Of a stretch of 64,000 bases of DNA, positions 11,726 through 21,110 are shown in pieces. The translations under genes and the position numbers were made by a program. Position 1 is the stretch's first letter. Every line of letters starts with the position of its first letter. The notes beneath the pieces are model-generated. The model made no database searches, had not been told where the DNA came from, and was given only the letters and a program-made list of their open reading frames with translations. This stretch comes from Meloidogyne chitwoodi (Eukaryota > Nematoda > Chromadorea > Rhabditida > Meloidogynidae): contig JACZZP010000014.1 of the NCBI GenBank assembly GCA_015183035.1, positions 1,922,001 through 1,986,000 of the forward strand, written 5' to 3'.

Positions 11726-13223
11726 ATGTCAAGAAATTGGACTTTTGCTCTTCTAAAACCAGATGCTGTAGCTAATCCAATATCTCTTGGATGGCTTTTA
11801 GATGCTCTAAATAAAACTGGTTTGATTATTGATATGGGTATTCTTTTTTATTTTAATTAAATTTTATTAATTTTAATTAAATCAGACAGGTTGTCGTTTA
11901 AATTTATCAGTTGATCAAGCTGCTCAATTATACTCTTTTCACAAGGTTTTTTAAATTTAAAAATAAGAATTCTTTTCGGTTCTTTTCCGTTCTGCCCCAC
12001 CCCCCATTTCGGTGCGTGAGGTGGTTTGTTGGAAACACGTCAAACTTGGACCTATTGGGAGTGTTTTATCACTTCTTCATTTGGGAGCCCATCTCTCGTT
12101 GGCTTTTGGTACATGCGTTAATCTACGACTAGAATTATAACAAAATAATTAATTCAGTGAAAATAATTTAGTAGCAGCCGCGGTAATCACTTAGAAGAGC
12201 TTGGTCCCCCCTATGGTTTTTCGATTTTCGGAGGTTTGTATTCCGGCTCAGATTCGTTGGTCCGACTTCGTTCAGGGCTAGTTCGACTCAGCTCGCCGAG
12301 CTCTTTCGAATGACACCTCACTTTGACACCGAAATGGGGGGTGGGGCAGAACGGAAAAGAACCTTCTTTTCTTTTTAAAAATAAGTGCTCTCTGGGTTTA
12401 GAGGAACAAAATTGTAATTATATAAAATTTTAAAATGTCCCATCACTCCTTTGAACACGTTTAATAGACAAAAACCGATAAGTAAGTTTAACATTTTTGC
12501 CTTTTAAAATCCTCTGGTTGAATAATTTAATTAGAGACAATTTTGGGTCATTAATTAATCTAAATTAATTAATTATTAAAAAGATTTCAACTAAAAATTT
12601 ATTTTTTTTATTTTTAAGAATTCGTTTTACTTCAATCGATTAATCACTCATTTGTGTTCTGGCCCTATTGTTGCTATGAAACTTGAATTAAGTGAAGAAC
12701 AACAAGGTTATTCAAAAGATGATGAAGCTTTAAAACGTTGGAGAAAAATTCTTGGACCTTCAAAATTTGGAAAAATGTATTTGGCAGAATGTGAAGATAT
12801 TGGTGAAATTAAATTGGAGAATTTTAGACAATTATTCGGACTTTCGGATAGCAGGAATTTTGGTATTTTTTATTTTTTAAATTATTTTTGAGGGGAAAAG
12901 TGTTGGAATTTTTCAATTTTTCTCTTTCGGGTCTCTAAAATTTTTTAAAAATTTTTTAAAATTAAAAAGGACATGGAACCGGGTCATTAGAAGAGTTAGA
13001 AAAAGAATTTTCAATATTTGAAAAATATATGAAGAAAATAGAAGATCCATATTCAGAATTATTCCAATTGGATAAATATATTTATTTAAATGAAAATGAA
13101 GAAAAAAGTAGTCGAGAAGAGGAAAATAAAGAAGAAGAGGAAAAAAATAAAAAAGAAGGGGGAAAAAATAAAAAAGAAGGGGGAAATAAAATTAAAAAAT
13201 TTTTTAATAATTATTTTTCTTGA
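11726..13223 (+). CDS. NME6: Nucleoside diphosphate kinase, NME6 type
   Basis: Four exons: 11726..11837, 11890..11945, 12619..12862, 12970..13223; 666 nt, 221 aa. NDPK core: TFALLKPDAVANP at the start, SFYFNRLITHLCSGPIVAM, LRRW-type RWRKILGPSKFGK, then LFGLSDSRNFGHGTGSLEE, in which the H of GHG is the phosphohistidine position. The long insert between GPIVAM and KRWRKI and the wide spacing before the active His match NME6 rather than NME1/2; NME6 is linked to mitochondria. The C-terminal 45 residues are a Lys/Glu/Gly low-complexity tail (EENKEEEEKNKKEGG repeated), absent in typical NME6. Intron 2 carries a 386-bp MITE. Confidence 0.9.
11970..12371. mobile_element. 386-bp MITE with 37-bp terminal inverted repeats and 8-bp target duplication
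   Basis: The left end (11978..12014) beginning GGTTCTTTTCCGTTCTGCCC is the exact inverse of the right end (12327..12363). Direct repeats TTCTTTTC flank it at 11970..11977 and 12364..12371, an 8-bp duplication as made by hAT-like transposases. The interior is much richer in GC than the gene and has no open frame, so it is non-autonomous. It lies in NME6 intron 2. The interior phrase GGACCTA..GGAGTGTTTTAT is shared with the foldback at 19262. Confidence 0.85.
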
Positions 13224-13688
13224 AAAATAATTTAGATTTAATTTATTTAAATTTAATTAGTAGACATGTTATTTAAAAACAAGGTTTTTAATTATTTTTT
13301 TATTTTTTTTACTATTTTTTTTCAATGTTTTGTAAGTTTTAGTGGAGTACTCTAACGTTCCTTAATTTTTAAGTGAAAAAAAGTTTTAAGGAAATAGAGA
13401 AGAAAAAAGTTTTAAAGAGATAAGAGAGTAAAAAATGTTTTGTATTAGAGAGAAAAACGTTGTATTAATTTTGATGAGACTTTTGATATTTAAAATTCTA
13501 CTCTTTTGGCGTTTTGTTAATTTTATCTTTTTAAATTTAAAAATAGTTCAGTTAGAGAGAAAGAGTGTTTTTTTTTAATTTTTGTTTTTGTTTCTTCTTC
13601 ATTTTGCTTATTTTTCTTATTTTTTTTTTTAAATTTTTCATACCTTTTTTAGTTGTTAAATTTGTTTTATTTATTTTGTATCTTCGTA
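13224..13688. other. Spacer, 465 bp
   Basis: Between the NME6-like and the following gene, same strand. Holds short purine-rich direct repeats (GAGAGAAAAACG / AAAGTTTTAAAG-type words around 13380..13450), otherwise T-rich with no exon-like frame. Confidence 0.4.
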
Positions 13689-16600
13689 ATGGCTGTTATA
13701 ATTATAAGGTTAATAATTAACTTAACTTTTTTCTAATATGTTTTTGTTCAGGAATGACAATGATTTTGAAGAAGTTTATAATAGAACTACCGTGTTTTGC
13801 TATACACGAATGTCAAGAGCTAATTTGTGGGAATATGTTGAAAAACTAGAATTGCTTACTGCAGGTTTTACTTTTTTTATAATTTTATCATTAACATAAA
13901 TACAAACTTTGCGGAAAAGTGTTTAAATTCCTTTTTCCTACGTTTGATTGTGTCTTTAAGCGCAACAATGAGATGATGTTGAAATGTTTTCCTAGTTTAA
14001 AAAGTTTTCCCACTTCTTACATTAGTCTGATATGTCTTTAACTAGATGTGTTTTTGTGTAATTGTATAGAAATTTATCTCCGTTTGGATAAGCTAAAACG
14101 AGTTTCAAGATCGAGTTGATTCTAAGGATAAGGAATGAGTTTTCAAAATATCCAAGACCAATGCATTTTTAGCATTTTTGATTTTTTGGGCTTGTATTTT
14201 AATTCAGATCCTGGGTTAAGCCCAGTTCAGTTAAGCTTAGAGTTCAGCCCAGAAGTAAACTTTCTATAAAACAATTCTTATTGACTGCATCGATGTTTAA
14301 GCCATATTTCGACCAACACAGCACTTCTGCTATAATAAACCTTAGCTCTTAGGTTTGTTTAACTCCATCGAGGCCTTCGATCCCCAACTTAGGTCAGTGA
14401 AATTCGTATTTAAATGCTCCCATAATTTATAAAATTGTAAAAAGGAAAAGGTTATTCATTTGTTCACAAATGTTGTCCAAAAAATTTAGTTTATATTTCT
14501 TCCTACTTTAACATTTAGATAGACAAGCACTCTTCTTCAAAATCGAAGTTGATATTTTTGCTGCTCCTGACTGTTTGCCTGATCTTAAAGAATGGTTTTT
14601 CTTTTAAAAATATTTTTTTTTAATTAAATTTAATTTAGGAATATTCTCAGCGTTGTTTTAAAAGCACGTATAGGACCCTTCTCTTCTGGCGTATTAATTA
14701 AACTATTTTATGAATTATTTCCTCTCAAATTGATGGTTGATTTTTCTTCTACTAAAATGTTTATTAGCAGGTTTAATTTTTAAAATTAAAAAAAAGAAAA
14801 TATTTTTCCAAGTGGAAGTCTCTCAAATGATGGAAAGTCACTTACAAGTAGTGAAACAGAAGCATTTGAACGATTATCAAGTTATCATAAACAAACTTTG
14901 TCTAATTCTATGGAGGTGGCTGAAAGGTTTTTTTTAATTTTTTTTTGGGGGAAATACTTGAAAAGTCAATGTAGTTGAGTTCTTTTCTTGGTAATTATTT
15001 AATTTTAAGATTTAATTTTCCTCTTTTTCTCCAATTTTTTTGTTTTTAGAGACATAAAAATTACAAAAAAGTTTAATTTTTGATTTTTTTTTCTATTTTT
15101 TCTTCTCTGGAAACTACGCCTATAGTAGTATAATGTATCCCAATCTTTTTTTATAATAGTTGGATTATAAAATTAATTATTTTTAATTTATCTCGCTTTT
15201 TAAGAAGATTATAATACACATAATAGTATTACCAAGAAACATTTTTGATTTTTTATGTTTAATTTTTCCTCTCTTTCTTAGAACCTTTGAAGTAAAATTT
15301 AGACCCTAAAATTTTTTAATTTTTTTAATTTTATTTTTTAATTTTTCTTTTTTTAGTTTCAAAACTTGGTCAACATTTAAATCATCAGAGGTTCTTCAAT
15401 CTGAAGGTCCATCAATGCTTGTTGAAATGGCAGATTACTATAATATAAAAGGTGGTTATTGGATTATGTTTTTTCAACAATTGGATGTTATTAAAAGGTT
15501 TTTTTATTTTTAATTAATTAATTTTTTTATTTTTTAAGAGAAAGTGCTTTTAATCTCTTACTTGAAGGTTTTCTTTTTATTACTATTTTTATATTTGTTT
15601 TCTGGAATGTTTTGGTTTTTAATGTTTTTATATTTGTTTTCCGGAATGTTTTGAGTTTTTAATGTTTTTATATTTGTTTTCCGGATTTTATATTTGTTTT
15701 CTGGAATGTTTTGGTTTTTAATGTTTTTATATTTGTTTTCCGGAATGTTTTGGTTTTTAATGTTTTTATATTTGTTTTCCGGAATGTTTTGAGTTTTTAA
15801 TTTTTTTGTTTCAGCAGCATACAAAAATTGGGGTCCAATCAGTCGTTTTAACGCAAAAATAGCTTCTGATAATTTTATTATTTGCTTTGTATGATTTTTA
15901 ATTTTTTTAAATTTTATTTAATTTAAGGGAAATAAATTAACTACAAGTGTTTCAACTCCAAACAAATTAAGTTCTACCAAATATAAAAATGAAAAAGACG
16001 ATCCTGGTGCATTAAATGTTAGACTTATTGTGGATAAAATTTATGAAGAAAATGCAGATTGTTAGTTTAATTTAAAAAAAAATTTTTTTTTAATTAATTT
16101 TTTTATTTATAGTTTTTGGCTCTATGCATATGAGATGTAAGTGTGAATTATTAAAAAAAATTTTTTAATTAATTTTATTTTTTGTAGATAAACCAGACAT
16201 TTTGAGGTTTTTATTTTCTTTAAAAAAAAAATATTTAATTCGGCCTATAAAATTAGAAATAATTTTATGGAATTTAAAAAATTAATTCCTTTTTTTAGTG
16301 CTTGTTGTGTCCAACGAAACAATTTTATTCGGCCAACTGGTAAAATTTTTTATTTTTTTATTATTTTTTTTAACATTTTAGTTTATCAAGCAACTTATTC
16401 ACCAACAAAAAATGATGTTTCTTCCAATAATTGTTGTTCAAGTCAATCAAATTCAAGTCAATACAACAGGTAGATATATATTAATTAATTATATTTTAAA
16501 GAAAAATATGAGATTGGGTGATTTAAAAAAAATAATTTATTATTAAAAATTCTCATTATTTTATGATACTCATTTTTTACTATTTTTTTTTGGTTTAGCT

Positions 16601-16698
16601 TAAACAAATTTTTTTATTTTATTTTTTTTAATTTGCGCACATCTCCCAATAATATTAAATTTATTTTTCAATTTTTAAAGAAAAAATTATTTTACTAG
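13689..16698 (+). CDS. Unrecognised conserved-looking protein, about 367 aa
   Basis: Fourteen small exons: 13689..13708, 13752..13864, 14519..14594, 14639..14770, 14813..14926, 15357..15497, 15539..15567, 15815..15888, 15928..16060, 16113..16136, 16188..16206, 16299..16339, 16382..16469 and, less surely, 16599..16698. They total 1104 nt, an exact frame. Features visible: FEEVYNRTTVFCYTRMSRA near the start, DRQALFFKIEVDIF, a Ser/Thr-rich middle, then GYWIMFFQQLDV, AAYKNWGPISRFN and a Cys/Ser/Asn-rich end (SNNCCSSQSNSSQYN). No signal peptide, no clear transmembrane helix, no catalytic motif I can name. Intron 7 (15568..15814) holds a 39-bp minisatellite. The last exon is hydrophobic and may be wrong. 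Confidence 0.7.
15568..15814. repeat. 39-bp minisatellite in an intron
   Basis: About five head-to-tail units of roughly 39 bp built on ATATTTGTTTTCCGGAATGT, with one shortened unit near 15680. The unit length divisible by three makes a long minus-strand frame that repeats NIPENKYKN, which is an artefact of the repeat. Same core as the TTCCGGAATG repeats at 16.9, 17.9, 18.5 and 19.9 kb. Confidence 0.8.
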
Positions 16699-16823
16699 AA
16701 TAGTATTTTTTTAATATTTTAGTATATAATAGAAAAATTAAATGAAAAAATAAAAAATATTTTTAATTATTATTTCTTGCTTCTTCATTTCTTCCAAAAT
16801 ATTGTTTTTTTAATGTTTTATTT

Positions 16824-17695
16824 TTATTCACCAAAACGAACTGAATTAGCGCAGCAATACGTTTTCATATATCCTTTAAAAATGTTTTTTGAATGTTTTT
16901 CCTGAATGTTTTTGTATTTTTCCGAATGGTTTTATTTGTTTTTTCCGGAATGTTTTGAGTTTTTAGATGTTTTATATTTTTTCCGGAATGTTTTGATTTT
17001 TTAGATGTTTTTATATTTTTTCTGGAATGATTTTATTTGTTTTGTTTTCCGGAATGTTTTGAGTTTTTAAATGTTTTTATATTTTTTTTATAAATATATC
17101 TGTTCCTTTTATATTTTGTATATAATTCCTTTTGTATTTTTATATTATTTTTTAAAATGTTTATTACCTAATGTACATCTTTTTGAACAACATTCTGTTG
17201 CAATTCCACTCTTTTTTACAGGCCCAAAAGCTCCATAAGGATAAAACTTTTTTTTTCTCCTTTCTGTTTGACCAATTAATTCTTCTTCTTCATTTTCATT
17301 AATAAATTCATTTGTTTCTTCAAAGTCTTTTTTATCCTTGTAATTGTCAAACGATTCTTTAAAATTTATTTTGATATATTTTTAGAATTAATATTTTTGG
17401 ACTCTAATTTCCTTCTATCAAAATCGGTAGGACCTTTAATCTTTCTCAAAATATTATCTAATTATAAGACTAATTTTTTTGTAAAACTTACTCCTTTTTG
17501 ACATTATATAACCTCCACACAATTGATTTTTGCAAATTGCATTAAGTGTCATTGTTAGCTTCTAAAAATTAATTAAATTAATTTTAAATTTGAAAAAAAA
17601 CCTACTAATCCACATAGTCGAAATCCTCCGCTAGAAATAGTTGGTGTTGTTAATAAAAGAATAGTAAATAAAAATAATAATAATGTTTTATGCAT
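16824..17695 (-). CDS. Insulin-like peptide precursor (nematode type-beta)
   Basis: Secreted insulin/IGF-family ligand, 132 aa, from four exons: 17695..17606, 17561..17492, 17356..17168, 16873..16824 (399 nt). Signal peptide MHKTLLLFLFTILLTTPTIS. B chain RLCGLKLTMTLNAICKNQLC has the insulin spacing C-x11-C plus a third Cys. Then SKR/K and an acidic connecting peptide rich in Glu and Asn, ending RRKKK and VKK. A chain GIATECCSKRCTLGYMKTYC then C has CC-x3-C-x8-C plus one extra Cys. Eight cysteines (3 in B, 5 in A) and a retained C peptide match the four-disulphide type of C. elegans insulins such as DAF-28. Each exon is too short to show up as a long frame; donors include GTAAGT at 17491. Intron 3 holds TTCCGGAATG repeats. 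Likely binds a DAF-2-type receptor. Confidence 0.88.
16890..17080. repeat. TTCCGGAATG repeat block in the insulin-like gene's intron 3
   Basis: Several copies of TTTTTCCGGAATGTTTTGAG-type units, 35-60 bp apart, some mutated to TTCCGAATGG or TTCTGGAATG. Confidence 0.7.
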
Positions 17696-18509
17696 CCATC
17701 TTCTTAAATTATTTTTTTTTTTTGAAAATATTTTAAAAATTATTTTAAAAATTATTTTTTTACCTTTGCGTAGTCTTTGTTTGTTGCTGTATATTAATTA
17801 TTTCCATTTATTTTATTAAATTATCCTCCAAACTTGTTTAAAAACAATTTAATTTGCCTTTCAGCAACCCTGTTCTAAACATAAAAATACAAAAATAATT
17901 TTAGTTTAATGTTTTCCGAAATGTTTTGAGGATATTTTATTGGATTTCTTAAAATAATGTTTTGTGTTTTATTTTTAGTTATGTTTTTCTAAATTCTTTG
18001 AATGTGTTTTCTAGAATTGTTTTGTATTTTATGTTTTTGTTTGATTCTATTTCCGGAATTTTTTATATTTTTTGTTTTGTTTTGATTGTTTTCCTTAATT
18101 TTAAGTTTATTGGATTGTTTTCCGGAAAAGTTTTGTATTATTTTTTTATTTATTTCCGGAAATATTTATTTAGTTTATATAAAATATTTTATTTTTTTAC
18201 GAAGCGTTAAGCATTATTATAATATTAGGTTAAGTAATAAATAATTTTTACGTAGGTGTTAAAAGTTATAAATATTTTTAAAAATAATTTTTGAAAATTC
18301 TAAATGAATCTAACCAACAATTTTAATTTAATTAAAATATTGAAAAGCCTGTTATTATCTTATTCGGAAGGAAATTGAAAAAAAGTAATATATCACGCTA
18401 ACAAAATTTAATTTGAAAGGAAAAAAATTCACACAAAAGACAAAAATGAATAGGTATTAGGGGGAAATTTAGTGAATTATAACGAAATAATAAAAAGCAA
18501 TAAGTTATT

Positions 18510-18820
18510 TTTTTGGAATGTTTTTATATTTGTTTTTTTTCGTGTTTTGTATTTGTTTTCCGGAATATTTTGTTGTTTCTTTTCCGGAATATTTTGTTGT
18601 TTATTTTCCGGAATATTTTTTAATGTTTTGATATTTATTTTCCGGCATGTTTTTAGGGACGGACGTTTTGTTTGTTTTCCGGAATGTTTTGATGTTTATT
18701 TTCCGGAATGTTTTGATTTTATCCGGTTTATTTATAAAATGTTTCGATGTTTATTTTTTAATGTTTTCAGAATTATTTTATGTTTATTTTCCGGAATGTT
18801 TTGACATTTATTTTTAGAAA
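18510..18820. repeat. Minisatellite-like TTCCGGAAT block
   Basis: Roughly nine TTTTCCGGAATRTTTTG units spaced about 25-45 bp. Densest block of the family in this window. Confidence 0.75.
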
Positions 18821-19145
18821 TGTTTTAAGTAGTAACTAATTTTTTGAACCAAAAATTTTCAAGTTTATTTTTTTCGACGTCATTGTTATCATATGATATA
18901 TAAGAGGAATGCTTAATTTACTGAATAAACAAAATTAAAATTTCTTTACGATAATTTTTGGAATAAATTATTTTTTATTATTTACTTTCTCATAGGCGCG
19001 TTAATTTTTTTTCTTTTTGACCACATGCTTTTTCTTTTTGAATGACATAGTATATATTTTAAATATATTTAAGCTCTTATCTTCCAATTAAAAAATGTTT
19101 ATTTTATTAAACATTACAATTAATTATGTAAAGCAAGAATTGTTG

Positions 19146-19515
19146 AGTGTGCGCAAAAAATGTCAAAAACTTGAAATTTTTTCAAGTTTTGTGTTTTTAG
19201 ATTATTTTTTTTTTAATTTAAAAATTTATTTTATTTTTTGATTTTATTTTTTTTAATTTTAATCTTCTAATTTTGGGTCCACCCCAGAAGATCTAAAGTT
19301 CGAATGAAAACAATTTGTGAACTTGCCAGTTCGGTCAAATCTCTTAAAACAATTTGGTCCCATTCAAACGGACCTACAAGGAGTGTTTTATTACTTGATC
19401 TAACTGGCAAATTCACTTATTGTTTTCATTCGATCTCGATCTTTTGGGTTTCGATCTTCGTGCTGATCCCCTAATTTTAATTTTTGACCTTAAAAAATTT
19501 GTTTGCGCACACCTT
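19146..19515. mobile_element. Foldback/MITE-like element
   Basis: Inner arms of about 75 bp (19262..19335 and 19395..19478) are imperfect inverse copies, including GAATGAAAACAAT and TTGCCAGTT. Outer words GTGTGCGCAAA (19147) and TTTGCGCACAC (19502) also invert, suggesting nested termini. The centre shares GGACCTA..GGAGTGTTTTATTACTT with the MITE at 11978. No open frame. Confidence 0.6.
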
Positions 19516-19919
19516 GGAAAATAATCGTTTTAAAAATGTCTGTTTCCCTTGAGGGCATAATTCTTTAAGGAAAAAATATTTTTTCTAAAAGTTCTTTTGC
19601 CTGTTTTTAAATTCTCAAAGGATTTTGTTTATCGCCTGACTTGTTAATAGGAAAATTAAAATGAAAAAAACTTTATTTTTTTTACATTAATTTTCATAAA
19701 ATTAATGGAAAAATGAAAAAGTTGGGGTTAATTTACGTGAAATATATATTTAAAAAAAGTTGAAGAAAGGGAAAAATTAATTTTTTTAATTAACTAAATT
19801 TTTAAAAATAAACATTGCGTGTTATTTTATTTCACGCAATATTATATATTTTAAAAAATAAATATTTTCAGGTTAAAAAAAGTAAAGATATTTGTGTGTT
19901 AAAATGCAAAATTGTATTT

Positions 19920-20235
19920 ATTTTTTCCGGAATGTTTTAATGTTTTTTAAATGTTTTGTTTTTATTTGGTCAGTTATTTGTTTTTTTCAGGAATGTTTTA
20001 ATGTTTTATAAATGTTTTGTATTTTCCGGAATGTTTAATGTTTCTAGATGTTTTGTATTTTCCTGAATGTTTATTAGATGTTTTATTTTTTCCGGAATGT
20101 TTTAATGCTTATTAGATGTTTTATTTTTTCCGGAATGTTTTATTAATGTTTATTAGATGTTTTGTTTTTATTTGGTTTTTTTTTCAGGAATTTTTGTGTT
20201 TTGTTATCTGTTTTTTTTCCGGAATGTTTTGCGAA
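19920..20235. repeat. TTCCGGAATGTTTTAATG repeat block
   Basis: About eight degenerate units with core TTTTCCGGAATGTTT and intervening TTAGATGTTTTAT words. Confidence 0.7.
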
Positions 20236-21110
20236 ATGAATAATTCACGGGATAAACAAACAAAAAATAATTTTAAAATAATTCCAGGAATATTAAAAAG
20301 AAAATATTAATTAGAATTTGTTATATAAATTCATCACAAAAATCGGAAATGTGTTTTTAATGTCTATATGTTTTTGAATTGAGCTAATTTATTATAAAAA
20401 GAAATTAAAATATTTTTTTATTATTTTTTTTTGCTTATTATTTTTAAGGGATTAAAAAAAAATAAATTTAAAAAGAAAGGAAAAAAATATTTTTTTTATT
20501 AAATTTAAAAAAGAAGAAAATTTAGTGATTTACCTGGAAAGAGAAAAAAAAATAAAATATATATTTTTTAAATTAATTAAAGAAGAGATTTTCTTGTTCT
20601 GATCCTCTGCATTCCTTCAATTATGTGAACAAAAAGGTTAATTTTTTTTTTAAAAAAATTATTTTTATTTTTGTAAAATAAGGTCAATGTATTTTTATTA
20701 TTTATTAATAATCTCATTAAAAAAATAATTCTTTTTTTTTCTTCTAAAAAGAAAAAAGATAAGAAGGGGGGGATTAATAAAACGCTAAAAAAGGGTCAAA
20801 AATAAATAGGCTAAAACTAAAAGAAAAATTAAATAAATAAATATTTTTTTAAATATTTATTTTATTTTTGTGTGACCTAAATAAATATTTTTATTTATTA
20901 AAAAATTGAAAAAAATATTTTTAATTTATTTATTTTTAATTTAATTAATTTATTTTATTTTTTTTAATGTATTTTTTTCAATTAATTATATTACTCATTT
21001 TTTTAGGTAAAAATTTTTTTTTTTATTATTTTATTTTTTGGTGAGAGATTTTTTTTTTAAATTTAATGCACTCAAAAAAATTAAAAAAAATTTAAATTTT
21101 AAATTTTTAG

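Larger units (their letters stand above)
17696..21110. other. 3.4-kb gene-poor region dominated by TTCCGGAATG repeats
   Basis: Between the insulin-like gene (-) and the DM13 gene (+). TTTTCCGGAATGTTTTG units recur at 17905..18170, 18510..18820 and 19920..20230, giving spurious plus-strand frames rich in CFFSGIF/FSGMF. A foldback element is at 19146..19515. The rest is A/T simple sequence; 20580..20637 is slightly coding-like but unassignable. The promoter and any 5' exon (signal peptide) of the DM13 gene are presumably in here. Confidence 0.6.

Noticed and set aside
12160..12180. rRNA gene fragment (GCAGCCGCGGTAAT)
   Set aside because: Only about 14 bases match the small-subunit 530-loop region and the flanks do not; it lies inside a MITE and may be chance.
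15558..15824. Minus-strand 88-aa frame with repeated NIPENKYKN units, looking like a repeat protein or neuropeptide precursor
   Set aside because: It is the inverse of a 39-bp minisatellite inside an intron of a good plus-strand gene; the unit length being a multiple of three keeps the frame open by itself.
18472..18804. Plus-strand 110-aa frame with FSGIFCC-like repeats
   Set aside because: Produced by TTCCGGAATRTTTTG repeats; no homology, no splice context.
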